From contig JAFXSG010000007.1 of the NCBI GenBank assembly GCA_017525875.1, positions 1 to 50,505 of the forward strand: a stretch of DNA of 50,505 nt. Direction: 5' to 3'. Within the stretch, counting starts at the first letter, position 1, and every line of letters begins with the position of its first letter. The translations under genes were made by a program, and so were the position numbers. Source of the DNA: Clostridia bacterium. GTDB taxonomy: Bacteria; Bacillota; Clostridia; Christensenellales; CAG-138. Below are positions 35,183-44,646 of this stretch, piece by piece. The notes under the pieces are model-generated. The model had not been told where the DNA came from, made no database searches, and saw nothing but the letters and a program-made list of their open reading frames with translations.

Positions 35183-36688
35183 TTACGCGCGGAACTGCGC
35201 GTTCATTTCGGTCAGCGCCTCGTTCAGCTCCTTGATATCCTCATCGTCGAACCTGCCGGCGTCGAACCGCGCAAGAAGCTCCGCGTGATGGGTCTTCATG
35301 AACTCATACAGCGCCGTTTCGTATTCGGAGACGGAGGCGACGGGGATCTCGTTCAAATAGCCCTTGGTGACGGCGTAGATGATGGTCGTCTGGCAGCCGA
35401 CGGAGAGCGGCGAGTTGCGCTTCTGCTTGAGCACCTCGACGATGCGCTCGCCGAGGTCTAGCCTCGCGCGGGTGTCCGCGTCGAGATCGCTGCCGAACTG
35501 GGCGAACGCAGCAAGCTCGCGGTACTGGGAGTACAGCAGCTTGAGCTCGCCGGAGACCTTCTTCATCGGCTTGAGCTGCGCGCTGCCGCCGATACGGCTG
35601 ACGGAGATGCCGGGGTTGATCGCCGGCATGATGCCCGAGTGGAACAGCTCCGTTTCGAGGAAGATCTGCCCGTCCGTGATGGAGATGACGTTGGTGGGGA
35701 TATAGGCGGAAACGTCGCCTGCCTGGGTCTCGATGACCGGCAGCGCCGTGATGGAGCCTCCGCCATATTCGGGAGCGACGCACGCCGCGCGCTCGAGCAG
35801 GCGGGAGTGGAGATAGAAAACGTCTCCGGGGTAGGCTTCACGTCCCGGCGGGCGGCGGATCAGCAGCGAAAGCGCACGGTACGCGACCGCGTGCTTGGAA
35901 AGGTCGTCGTAAACGATCAGCACGTCGCGGCCCTTCTCGCGGAAGTACTCCGCCATGGCGCAGCCCGCGTAGGGAGCGATGTACTGCAAACAGGAGCTTT
36001 CCGAAGCGGACGCGGAAACGATGGTGGTGTATTCCATCGCGCCGGCGTGCTCGAGGCGGTCGGCGATCTGAGCGACGGAGCTGGATTTCTGGCCGATCGC
36101 CACGTAGATGCAGATGACGTCCTTGCCGCGCTGGTTGATGATGGTATCGACAGCGATCGCCGTTTTGCCGGTCTGGCGGTCGCCGATGATGAGCTCGCGC
36201 TGGCCCCGGCCGATCGGGATCATGCTGTCGATAGCCTTGATGCCGGTCTGGAGAGGCACGGAAACGCTCTTCCTGCGGATGATGCCGGGCGCTTCCGATT
36301 CGATCGGGCGCTCCGCCGTGGCTCCCGTGGGGCCCTTGCCGTCGATCGGCACGCCGAGCGCGTTCACGATCCTGCCGAGCATGCACTCGCCCACGGGGAC
36401 GGAAACGACCTTGCCCGTGCGGTGCACCTCGGTACCCTCGTGGATATCCGCGGTATCGGAAAGCACGGCGATGGAAACGACCTCGTCCTCGAGGTTCTGG
36501 GCGATGCCCACGCTGCCGTCCGCAAACTCGAGCATCTCATTCGCGACACAGTTGCGCAGCCCGTGCGCCTTTGCGATGCCGTCGCCCACGAGGATGACGG
36601 TGCCGGTCTCGTAGAGCTCGATGCGGCTCCTGTAGCTTTTGATCTGTTCTTTTATGATTGCGCTGATTTCTTCAGGGCGAAGATTCAT
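35183..36688 (-). CDS. atpA: ATP synthase alpha subunit
   Basis: Non-catalytic nucleotide-binding subunit of F1. The 501 residues open with [16 protein letters not shown] and have the P-loop [22 protein letters not shown], and SISRIGG-like VSRIGGSAQ. The start at 36688 matches the family beginning; a TTG-type start 10 codons earlier is not needed. It follows atpH by 71 bases. Confidence 0.98.
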   Translation of the reverse strand: MNLRPEEISAIIKEQIKSYRSRIELYETGTVILVGDGIAKAHGLRNCVANEMLEFADGSVGIAQNLEDEVVSIAVLSDTADIHEGTEVHRTGKVVSVPVGECMLGRIVNALGVPIDGKGPTGATAERPIESEAPGIIRRKSVSVPLQTGIKAIDSMIPIGRGQRELIIGDRQTGKTAIAVDTIINQRGKDVICIYVAIGQKSSSVAQIADRLEHAGAMEYTTIVSASASESSCLQYIAPYAGCAMAEYFREKGRDVLIVYDDLSKHAVAYRALSLLIRRPPGREAYPGDVFYLHSRLLERAACVAPEYGGGSITALPVIETQAGDVSAYIPTNVISITDGQIFLETELFHSGIMPAINPGISVSRIGGSAQLKPMKKVSGELKLLYSQYRELAAFAQFGSDLDADTRARLDLGERIVEVLKQKRNSPLSVGCQTTIIYAVTKGYLNEIPVASVSEYETALYEFMKTHHAELLARFDAGRFDDEDIKELNEALTEMNAQFRA

Positions 36689-36759
36689 AGTTTTATTCCT
36701 GTGCTTTTGGCGGAGCAAAAGCTTCCTTTCTGATGAGGGATTGCCTTACCCGAGGGTGA

Positions 36760-37287
36760 TCATTCGATGGCGTTCTGGATCTCGTTTATCCTGGTGCGGA
36801 TACTCCCGTCCAGAAGCTTGCCCTCGATCCGAACGATCATGCCGCCGACGAGCGAGGGGTCGACGCTTGCCCGCAGCTTGATGCGCTTGCCGGTCTTTTC
36901 CTGCAGTTTGTCCCGAAGGGCCTGCCTTTCCGAAACGCTGAGCTCCTTTGCGGAAACGACGTCCGCAACGGTGATGTCGAACTCGCGGTTGTACTGCAGC
37001 TCGAACTCCTCCGCGCAGTCGGCGAAGAAGCGCATATAGCCCCTTTCGATCAGCAGGCAGATGAAATCGGTAACGCAGTCCGGCAGCTTGCCGTCGAACG
37101 CGGCGCGCACGGCGCCGAGCCTCTCCCCGAGCGGGATGCTGGGCGTGCCGAGAAAATCCGCGTACTCCGGATTTTCCCCGAAAAGCTTTTCGCAGCCGAT
37201 GAGGGCGGCAGCCACGTCGTCGAGCGTGCCTTCCTCCTTTGCGAGCATGAACAGCGCGTTTCCGTATTCGTTACCAATCGCCGACAT
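36760..37287 (-). CDS. atpH: ATP synthase delta subunit
   Basis: Connects the peripheral stalk to F1. The 175 residues start MSAIGNEYGNALFMLAKEEG and end with the conserved VDPSLVGGMIVRIEGKLLDGS. The start at 37287 overlaps the 3' end of atpF by 17 bases. Length is typical. Confidence 0.95.
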   Translation of the reverse strand: MSAIGNEYGNALFMLAKEEGTLDDVAAALIGCEKLFGENPEYADFLGTPSIPLGERLGAVRAAFDGKLPDCVTDFICLLIERGYMRFFADCAEEFELQYNREFDITVADVVSAKELSVSERQALRDKLQEKTGKRIKLRASVDPSLVGGMIVRIEGKLLDGSIRTRINEIQNAIE

Positions 37288-37801
37288 TGCCGTCACCGTT
37301 TCCTTCCGCATCGATGCCCTCGATGAAGGAATCGATCAGATTTGCGTGGTCGTCCGCGTTGATCTCGCGCTCCAGCAGTTTTTCCGCAAGCTGAACGGCA
37401 AGATCCGCGATCTCCTTCTTCATGCCGGCGGTCGCCTTGCCGCGCTCGAGCTCGATCTCGTTTTCGGCCCTGCGGATCATACCGCTCGCGCGGTCCTCCG
37501 CCTCCGAAATGATCGCGCCGCTGCGCTGCCTCGCGTTCTGCTGCGCGGTGCGGATCAGCTCGCTGCACTCCTCATCGGCGCCGGCGAGCTTGAGCTCGTA
37601 TGCTTCACGGTCCTGCTCCGCCTTTTTGAGCGCCTCGTCGGCGCGGCTGTAAACGCTGTCCACGGCCGCCTGCCGCTCCGCCATCGTTTTGCGGACGGGC
37701 TTGTAGAGGAACTTTTTGAGGATGAGGAAGAGGATGAGCAGGTTGCAGAGCGAGATCACTATCTGCCAGATATTGACGGAAATAACATCCAATGGTTGCA
37801 T
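37271..37801 (-). CDS. atpF: ATP synthase b subunit
   Basis: Peripheral-stalk subunit. The 176 residues consist of one N-terminal membrane helix (VNIWQIVISLCNLLILFLILKK, about 9-30) and a long charged helix (about 35-165) likely to form a coiled-coil dimer. The common motif KKFLYKPVRKTMAER follows the helix. It lies between atpE and atpH. Confidence 0.95.
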   Translation of the reverse strand: MQPLDVISVNIWQIVISLCNLLILFLILKKFLYKPVRKTMAERQAAVDSVYSRADEALKKAEQDREAYELKLAGADEECSELIRTAQQNARQRSGAIISEAEDRASGMIRRAENEIELERGKATAGMKKEIADLAVQLAEKLLEREINADDHANLIDSFIEGIDAEGNGDGNVGDW

Positions 37802-37873
37802 CGCTCTATTACTCCAAACTAAAGATTTTTAAGGGATGCGCTCCCTTTTGCCGGGTCATGCCCGCAGCGCCGG

Positions 37874-38179
<306 letters not shown>

Positions 38180-39100
38180 TTACGCGGCAGTTTTAGCTTT
38201 GTTTTCTTCGCCGCCGGCTCTTTTGGCGCGGCGGGCGAGTTTCTTTTCCTGACGTTTAAGATAAAGCTCCTCCGGGAAGCCTCCCGAGATGTTGAGCATT
38301 GTCAGCATTGAGAAGATGAAGGCCTGCAGGCAGCCCGAGAACACGTCGAAATACACGGACAGCACGGCGGGGATGCCGACCTGCAGGACGGGGAAGGTCT
38401 CGGCGAGCGAGCCGAACACGGACCTTGAGAGCCCGCCGAGCGCGCTTGCGACGAGAGCGGAGATGACGGAGCCCGAGAGGATGTTGCCGTAGTGACGGAA
38501 GCTCATACTGACGGGCATCGCGATCTCGCCGATGACGTTGAGCGGCGCGAAGAAGGGGATCGGCTCGAAATAGCCCTTGACGTAGTTCCAGGCGCCGCCT
38601 TTGAGTTTATAATAGGTAATGAGGCCGAACACGAGCAGGCCCCAGCCGAAGATGGTGGAAAAATCGGAGGTCGGCGGGAAGAGGCCGACGAGCGAGGAAA
38701 GGCTCGAGAACGCGGAGAGGCCGAGGATCGCGGCGATGAACGGCGAGAACTCGCGGAAGAAGGGGCCCATGTTCTGGGCGATGAGGCCGTCCGTCTTTTC
38801 GACGATCCATTCGGCGGCGAGGGTGCGGCGGCACTTGACGCCGGCGCGGATGCCGTGGGTCATGTAGAAGACGAGCGCGGTGATGGTGAGCATCACCAGC
38901 CAGCTGTTGACGTTCGCCTCGCTGATGAGCAGGGGCTGCAGCGGCGCCGGTATGCTCTTGAATACCATCGCTCCGGTAATGGTAATGCCCTCCTCGGCCG
39001 GCTTTGTCATAACGCGAAGCGCGATGCCGGCGAGCAGGGGCAGTATCATCATAATGATCAGCAGAACGTCAACGATTTTGAAACGAAGTGTCTTTTTCAA
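38180..39100 (-). CDS. atpB: ATP synthase a subunit
   Basis: Stator channel subunit. The 306 residues have five or six membrane helices. The essential arginine lies in MSFRHYGNILSGSVI, and the following helix carries GIPAVLSVYFDVFSGCLQAFIFSMLTM. A charged tail ends the protein (KLARRAKRAGGEENK). The start overlaps the upstream gene by four bases (ATGA). Confidence 0.95.
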   Translation of the reverse strand: MKKTLRFKIVDVLLIIMMILPLLAGIALRVMTKPAEEGITITGAMVFKSIPAPLQPLLISEANVNSWLVMLTITALVFYMTHGIRAGVKCRRTLAAEWIVEKTDGLIAQNMGPFFREFSPFIAAILGLSAFSSLSSLVGLFPPTSDFSTIFGWGLLVFGLITYYKLKGGAWNYVKGYFEPIPFFAPLNVIGEIAMPVSMSFRHYGNILSGSVISALVASALGGLSRSVFGSLAETFPVLQVGIPAVLSVYFDVFSGCLQAFIFSMLTMLNISGGFPEELYLKRQEKKLARRAKRAGGEENKAKTAA

Positions 39101-39573
39101 TTTTCCGTATCCTCTGTGTCTTCTGTGTCTTCGGTATCTTCATTTGCCGGCCTGCAGGCCGCGACGGCCGCCTGCGCGCCGGGGTCGAGCTTTTCGCCCC
39201 TGTGCGTGAGCTGCCAGAACATGATCACGATCCGCGGGAAGAGCAGCGGGATCACCGCGGCGTAGAGGTTGAAGCAGGGCAGAACGGCGGCCAGGATGGC
39301 TATGACGGCCAGCATCATGAGGCGCCCGCCCTGGGAAACGCGGATCTTGAGCGCCGCCTTATCGGGGGCCAGCTCGATGCACTTCACCACGGTGAGAGCC
39401 ATAAGGAAGAAATTGAGGACCGCCGCTGCCGCGCCGAGCAGATTGCCCCAAAGCACGGTAAGATCCCATCTGCGGATAAGGATGAAAACGAGCTCCATTA
39501 TAACGCTCAGCACGGCCGTTCCCACGGCGATCCTCAGCGTTTCTTTTTTGACGGCGGGATCCAGCCCTTTCAT
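39097..39573 (-). CDS. ATP synthase subunit I-like protein with EDT repeat tail
   Basis: 158 residues with four predicted membrane helices at the head of the ATP synthase operon, in the position and with the plan of AtpI, which assists c-ring assembly or Mg2+ supply. The end of the protein (about 144-158) is a run of EDT triplets encoded by a 9-bp tandem repeat, and its last bases form the atpB start. GAGGT lies 6 bases before the ATG. The sequence itself is only weakly recognisable; position is the main evidence. Confidence 0.72.
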   Translation of the reverse strand: MKGLDPAVKKETLRIAVGTAVLSVIMELVFILIRRWDLTVLWGNLLGAAAAVLNFFLMALTVVKCIELAPDKAALKIRVSQGGRLMMLAVIAILAAVLPCFNLYAAVIPLLFPRIVIMFWQLTHRGEKLDPGAQAAVAACRPANEDTEDTEDTEDTEN

Positions 39574-39639
39574 CCGTTACCTCACACTAACAGGCCGAAT
39601 GTCAGCAAAGCCAAAACATCCGGCACTTATATCATATTG

Positions 39640-39668
39640 ATTATATCACTTCCCCCGCGATAACGCAA
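39640..39668 (-). promoter_or_regulatory. Promoter of the ATP synthase operon
   Basis: Minus strand TTGCGT (39668-39663) and TATAAT (39645-39640), 17 bases apart, about 65 bases before the first gene. Confidence 0.75.
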
Positions 39669-39719
39669 CCGCTTTGACGTATCCCGTCCGGTTTTTTTCC
39701 GCGGAGTTTTGGGGCGGTC

Positions 39720-39936
39720 AGCGCACCGCAGGGGCGGCAGGCCGCACGCGTCGCCGCTTGCGGCGGATGAGGTGTTTTAATCGCCGGATCGTTCGTAGGG
39801 GCGGCAATCTGCCGCCCGCGGGTGAAAGATCAGGCCTTCCCCTTTGAGGGGATGCGATCCGGCAGGTCGCACGGGGGACCGCTTGCGGTGGATGAGGTGT
39901 TTTTAATAGCCAAATCAGCCGTAGGGGCGGCAATCT
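39720..39936. repeat. Mixed palindromic repeats (half copy of the GATGAGGTGTT element)
   Basis: GTAGGGGCGGCAATCTGCCGCCC palindromes occur at 39797-39819 and 39921-39943. CCTTCCCCTTTGAGGGG followed by a CCGCTTGCGG hairpin and GGATGAGGTGTT (39831-39903) is one arm of the larger element; another GGATGAGGTGTT lies at 39767-39778. No gene is seen in 39669-40773. Confidence 0.7.
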
Positions 39937-40290
39937 GCCGCCCGTCAGCACAGGACACGGAATACTGCGGCGGGAGCGTTCGTGCAGGTATTATGTTATT
40001 CCATCGTGGCATTTGTTATTTCGCGGGCGGCTGCGCAGCAGACGATCGGCTGAGTTGCCGCCCGTCAGCAGAGGACACGGGATACTGCGGCGGGAGCGTT
40101 CGTGCAGGTATTATGTTATTCCATCGTGGCATTTGTTATTTCGCGGGCGGCTGCGCAGCAGACAATCGGCTGAGTTGCCGCCCGTCAGCAGAGGACACGG
40201 ACTACTTCGGCGGGAGCGTTCGTGCAGGTATTATGTTTTTAGATCGCCGCAAAGTTTTACGGGCGGGCGGCAGGTTGCCGCCCCTACGGG
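39937..40290. repeat. 120-bp tandem repeat, three copies, plus a fourth at about 40520-40627
   Basis: Units begin at 39937, 40057 and 40177 with an exact 120-base period, each opening GCCGCCCGTCAGCA. The first two are nearly identical; the third diverges after CAGGTATTATGTT and ends in a GCGGGCGGCAGGTTGCCGCCCC palindrome. A fourth unit (about 40520-40627) resembles the third. Because 120 is divisible by three a reading frame stays open (39822-40319), but it has no ribosome site and no recognisable protein. Confidence 0.85.
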
Positions 40291-40306
40291 TCAAAGTAAG
40301 CATCAG

Positions 40307-40464
40307 GCCTTCCCCTTGAGGGGAAGGTGGCCGAGGGCTCTAAAGCCCGAGGTCGGATGAGGTGTTGAGTTAGTTTAATTCCGAAGCTTGGTCGGACAGC
40401 GGCTTTTACACCTCATCAGTCATTTTGCCTAAACAAAATGACAGCTTCCCCTCAAGGGGAAGCC
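40307..40464. repeat. Palindromic intergenic element (GATGAGGTGTT family), copy 3
   Basis: Left arm: CCTTCCCCTTGAGGGGAAGG, a hairpin GGGCTCTAAAGCCC, then GGATGAGGTGTT. Right arm: ACACCTCATCAGTCATTTTG, a CATTTTGCCTAAACAAAATG hairpin, then GCTTCCCCTCAAGGGGAAGC. It is the most complete copy in the window. Confidence 0.78.
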
Positions 40465-40773
40465 CTCCGGCAGAGGGGAAGCCCGCAGGCACAGTCGTTC
40501 GTAGGGGCGGCAATCTGCCGCCCGAAAGCGTCGGACACGGAATGTGGCGGCGGGAGCGTTCGTGCAGGTACTTTGTTTTTAGATCGCCGCAAAGTTTTAC
40601 AGGCGGGCGGCAGGTTGCCGCCCCTACAAGGGGACGATCGGTTTCAGGCCTTCCCCTCCGGCTTGGTCGCATTACGCAGGCGGATGATATCCGCCCCTGC
40701 ATGGGGACGATCGGCATCAGGCCTTTACCGTTCTATATCGCGAATATAATTATCGTTTTACGGTAATTTCTTG

Positions 40774-40802
40774 TTGACATTTGTTATGGACTGTGTTATT
40801 AT
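40774..40802 (+). promoter_or_regulatory. Distal promoter of the ABC exporter operon
   Basis: TTGACA (40774-40779) and TATTAT (40797-40802), 17 bases apart. An inverted repeat CATTGAAATCAATG follows at 40830-40843 and could be an operator. Confidence 0.75.
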
Positions 40803-40886
40803 CACTGCAAGTTCAAAAAAAAAAGCCGTCATTGAAATCAATGATGTACCGGAGCAGACGCCGAATGGGGGTGTCCGATGCGATTT

Positions 40887-40915
40887 TTGACAAATCCTCG
40901 TGCAAATGCTATACT
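40887..40915 (+). promoter_or_regulatory. Proximal promoter of the ABC exporter operon
   Basis: TTGACA (40887-40892) and TATACT (40910-40915), 17 bases apart. The start would fall near 40922, just ahead of the ribosome site. Confidence 0.8.
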
Positions 40916-40948
40916 GTCCCCAAATCCCCGCCGAAAGGAGGCAGGCCC

Positions 40949-43900
40949 TTGGCTGCGATCAAAAACGGCATAAAAAGCATACTGAGAACGCCGGTGAAGA
41001 CCGCTCTGTTCCTGCTTATATCCACCGTGCTCGCGGCGTTGCTTGCCGTCGCGTTCTCCGTGTTTTCCTCGGTGCGGGGCTACCTCCGCGACTGCGACGA
41101 TTTCTACCGCACGATCGTCGATCTCGAGTACGTCGGCGTCAACTATCCCGACGGGGCCGTTTACGACGAAGCGCTCGCCCGGGCCGTTGCCGGAAGCCAA
41201 AGCGAACTCGACGCGCTTTCCGCGGACAGGAACGTTTATTCCTTCGAGAAGGCTTCGCCCTCGCTCGCGCTGATCTCCGGCTTCACCCGGCAGGACAATC
41301 TCTCCTTCGACCCGGAGGCGGCGGTGCTGATCGTTCGCGGGATGTCGTACTACGACGCCGGCAGCGCCTACACGGGCGAGATCGTCCGCCAGCTCTACTC
41401 CCGGAAGCAGGTCGAGCGCAAGCTCGTGCTTTTCCGCTTCGAGCCGGCGGAGGACGGCAGCGAGCCCGTGCCCGAAAGCGGCAGGGACTACGTGCTGACC
41501 GGGCATTTCTTCAGCGGGCAGAACAGCTATCTGTGGTTCCTCGCGGAAAACGCTTCCTTTGATGACGGGACCGGCGTGCACACCGTTCCCGCGATGACCG
41601 AACTCGGCGAGGACGGCTCCGTGCCCGTTCTCCAGCAGCAGTATGCCGAAAGGCTTGCTCAGCTCAACAACAGCGTGCACGTCCTCAGCACCGCCTCGCT
41701 CGAGGACGCGCTCCCCTTCCACCAGCAGCAGCTCATGATCTCGGAGGGCCGCAGCTTCACCGCGGAGGAATACGCCTCCCGTGCGAAGGTCTGCATCGTT
41801 TCGGGCATGATCGCCGCCATGATGGAAGTCGGCGTTGGCGACAGGCTCGATCTAGCGCTCTACGACTGCGAGGGGGACGTGTATAACGCCTTCACCGGCG
41901 GGCCGGCGGAGACCGGCGAATATGAGATCGTCGGCGTGTACGGCCTCAATTCCGATCACCCGTACCGCATCTACGTGCCCGACGCGGGCGCGGCAAACGG
42001 GCGCATCGAAGCCGGCAACGGCTACCGCATCGGCCAGTTCCGCATCAAAAACGGCACGGCTGCGGCCTTCCTCGAAAAAACGCGGGGCCTTGCCGAAAAG
42101 GGCTTCCGCTTCACCGTGTACGACCAGGGCTATTCGGCGGCGACCGAACCGATGCGCGAGCTGCAGTTCATCTCCGTGATCTTCCTCGCGATCTGCCTCG
42201 TCCTCGCCGCGGCCGCGCTGGCGCTGCAATGCCATCTGTTCGTTTCAAGGCAGCGGGACGCCGCTGCGACGATGCTGGCTCTCGGCAGCGGCAAGGCGCA
42301 CGTGCTCGCTTACTTCATCACGGCGGCGCTGATGCTCGCCGTGCCCGCCGTGATCGCCGGCTGCCTGATCGGCCGTGCGCTCGAGGGCCGCGTGCTCGAC
42401 ATGCTGCGGGACCTCGCTTCCCGCTCCGCGGAGGCGGATCTGCGCTTCTCCTCGAGCCGCATGACGTTCATGAAATCGCTTGAATTCGATCCGAAGGTCG
42501 GCATCCGCGTGTATCTCTCGGCGTCGGCCGCGCTGCTCGGCGGCTCAGCGCTTATGACGCTCATCTCCGCCTCCTCCGCGATGAAGGACCGCGAGACCGC
42601 GAAAAAACGACGCAAAGTCACCGAAAAAACGCCCAAGCTCACCGCGGGGAGATCGTCCGGGCTCTCCGGCAGGCTCAAATATGCTGTCCTTTCAATAAGG
42701 AGGAACCGCGTCCGCACGCTGGCCGTGCTGGCGCTCTGCCTGATCGCCGCGCTGTTCTTCCTGCGGCTCACCCACTCGCTTGAAAGCTATGAAAACGGGC
42801 TTGAGGCCGTGAAGCGCGACACGGTCATCAAGGGCCGCGCCACGGACCGGACCGGCCGCTTCGTGGAGGGGCTCGCCGTCAGCCGCAGGCTGTTCGACAG
42901 CGTCCGCAGCTCCGGCGCGATATCCTCGTGGAACGTTTCGAGAGAGGTCGTCCACGTCCGCTTTGAGGGCGTTTCCAGGTCCGCCGACGGCACCGAGCAT
43001 GAGCTGCCCGAGCCGTTCGTGCCGGCGGGCTCGTTCGCGCAGGAAACTTTGATGGGTAAGCTCGCGTCCGAACCGAGGCTCGTTCAGACCTACCGCGTTG
43101 CGCAGAGCCCCGCTTTCTATTACGGCAGCGGCGAGGTCCGCTGGCTCGAGGGCTGGGACGAGGAGCGCTTCAACGCGTCCGTGAGCGCGCTGTATGAGCC
43201 GGGCGCAGTCATCCCCGTCGCGCTGCCCGCCTCGTTCATGGAGAAGAACGGGATCGACCTCGGCTCCACGGTACGCTTTTTCTACGGCATGAACAGCTCG
43301 TGGGAAGGCGCCAGTTTCTCCACCTTCGACGCGCTCGCCGCCGCTTCGTACAGCTCACCCAACGACGGGGAGACCGTGTACTGCGCGCTGTACCTCGGCG
43401 AGCAGGACGAGGCCGGCGGTCCATACCACAATTCCCCGGCGACGTTCAGCAGCCTGACCTTCACTCTGGACGACACGTCAAGGCTCCCCGCGCTTCGCGA
43501 CGCGCTCGAGGACGCGGGCTTCACCTGGCCGCTCTCCGGCAGCCGCGGCAGGGGCGTCGCCGTGATAGACGACGAGGTCTATCTGGACACGGTCAATTCC
43601 ATGGAGCGGCAGATCGAATACGTTTCCGCGCTCTACTTGGGGCTGTACGTGCTCGCGGGGATCGTGGGCGCCGTGCTCTCATGGCTGCTCATCCACTCCC
43701 GCCGCAGCGAGATCGCGCTGATGCGGGCGCTCGGCACGCAGAAATCCAGGATAATCCTCTCCTGCATGTTCGAGGCCGCCCTGCTGGCTTTGCTCGGGCT
43801 CGCGCTCGGCATCGGGATCCATTACCTTATCTCCGGCGCGCCGACGCGGGATGCGCTTCTGCTGATCGCCGCGTTCTTCGCGCTGTGGTGCCTGTCGGCG

Positions 43901-43963
43901 CTCGTCTGTCTGCTCGTCACCCTCTCAAAACCGACCATGGCTTCGCTCTCGGAGCCCGAATAA
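40949..43963 (+). CDS. ABC transporter permease, FtsX family
   Basis: Permease of a MacB/Lol-type exporter. From a TTG start at 40949, which follows AAAGGAGG by 7 bases, the protein has 1004 residues. Two FtsX modules are visible. The first has a membrane helix at about 15-40, a large external domain and three helices between about 415 and 555. The second has one helix near 595, another external domain and three helices in the last 130 residues, including SEIALMRALGTQKSRIILSC, the typical cytoplasmic loop. The long upstream frame to 40781 has no support. The ATPase gene follows after 10 bases. The substrate is unknown; such pairs often handle lipids, peptides or antimicrobials. Confidence 0.9.
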   Translation: MAAIKNGIKSILRTPVKTALFLLISTVLAALLAVAFSVFSSVRGYLRDCDDFYRTIVDLEYVGVNYPDGAVYDEALARAVAGSQSELDALSADRNVYSFEKASPSLALISGFTRQDNLSFDPEAAVLIVRGMSYYDAGSAYTGEIVRQLYSRKQVERKLVLFRFEPAEDGSEPVPESGRDYVLTGHFFSGQNSYLWFLAENASFDDGTGVHTVPAMTELGEDGSVPVLQQQYAERLAQLNNSVHVLSTASLEDALPFHQQQLMISEGRSFTAEEYASRAKVCIVSGMIAAMMEVGVGDRLDLALYDCEGDVYNAFTGGPAETGEYEIVGVYGLNSDHPYRIYVPDAGAANGRIEAGNGYRIGQFRIKNGTAAAFLEKTRGLAEKGFRFTVYDQGYSAATEPMRELQFISVIFLAICLVLAAAALALQCHLFVSRQRDAAATMLALGSGKAHVLAYFITAALMLAVPAVIAGCLIGRALEGRVLDMLRDLASRSAEADLRFSSSRMTFMKSLEFDPKVGIRVYLSASAALLGGSALMTLISASSAMKDRETAKKRRKVTEKTPKLTAGRSSGLSGRLKYAVLSIRRNRVRTLAVLALCLIAALFFLRLTHSLESYENGLEAVKRDTVIKGRATDRTGRFVEGLAVSRRLFDSVRSSGAISSWNVSREVVHVRFEGVSRSADGTEHELPEPFVPAGSFAQETLMGKLASEPRLVQTYRVAQSPAFYYGSGEVRWLEGWDEERFNASVSALYEPGAVIPVALPASFMEKNGIDLGSTVRFFYGMNSSWEGASFSTFDALAAASYSSPNDGETVYCALYLGEQDEAGGPYHNSPATFSSLTFTLDDTSRLPALRDALEDAGFTWPLSGSRGRGVAVIDDEVYLDTVNSMERQIEYVSALYLGLYVLAGIVGAVLSWLLIHSRRSEIALMRALGTQKSRIILSCMFEAALLALLGLALGIGIHYLISGAPTRDALLLIAAFFALWCLSALVCLLVTLSKPTMASLSEPE

Positions 43964-43973
43964 AGGAGCAAAT

Positions 43974-44645
43974 ATGTCCGCTATTCTGGAAGTTAAAAAC
44001 TGCACGTACCGTTATCAAAACAAGTATCAGACCGTGGACGTGCTGCGCGGCGTGGACGCGAGCTTTGAAGAGGGCAAGCTCTACGCGCTGATCGGCAAAT
44101 CGGGCTCCGGCAAATCGACGCTGCTTTCGCTGATGGCGGGGCTGATGCTCCCCGGCGGCGGCGAGGTGCTGTATAACGGCGTGCCGACCGCGAAGCTGGA
44201 TCTCGACCGCTACCGCCGCGAAAACGCCGCGGTCATCTATCAGAGCTTCCGCCTGCTGCCGCTGCTCACGGTGCAGGAGAACGTGACCTATCCGATGGAG
44301 CTGCGCGGCTTCCGCGGAAAGCCCGCGCGCGAAAAGGCGGCGGAGCTGATCGAAAAAGTCGGTCTGCCGGAAAACGTGCTGCACCGCTTCCCCGGGATGC
44401 TTTCCGGCGGCGAGCAGCAGCGCGTTGCGATCGCGAGGGCGCTCGGTATGGACGGAAAGCTCCTTCTCGCGGACGAGCCCACCGGCAACCTCGATACCGA
44501 AAACGGTTCGGTCATCATCGACCTCCTTCTCAAGCTCGCGCACGAGGACGGCTATTGCGTGATCGTCGTCACGCACGACCTCGATATCGCCGCTAAGGCC
44601 GATACGGTCCTCAGGATGAGGGACGGAAGGCTGGAGAAGGGTTAA
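43974..44645 (+). CDS. ABC transporter ATP-binding protein (LolD/MacB type)
   Basis: 223 residues. Walker A is GKSGSGKST, the Q-loop YQSFRLLP, the signature LSGGEQQR, Walker B KLLLADEPTGNLD and the switch histidine VVTHD. The signature and the GNLD phrase after Walker B are typical of the family that energises FtsX-type permeases, as expected from the gene just upstream. A CTTCATTA repeat element starts two bases after the stop. Confidence 0.95.
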   Translation: MSAILEVKNCTYRYQNKYQTVDVLRGVDASFEEGKLYALIGKSGSGKSTLLSLMAGLMLPGGGEVLYNGVPTAKLDLDRYRRENAAVIYQSFRLLPLLTVQENVTYPMELRGFRGKPAREKAAELIEKVGLPENVLHRFPGMLSGGEQQRVAIARALGMDGKLLLADEPTGNLDTENGSVIIDLLLKLAHEDGYCVIVVTHDLDIAAKADTVLRMRDGRLEKG

Positions 44646-44646
44646 A

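Noticed and set aside
39822-40319. Open frame through the 120-bp repeats (CRPSAEDT...GGSVRAGI)
   Set aside because: It exists only because 120 is divisible by three; no ribosome site, and the same repeats occur in other contexts nearby.
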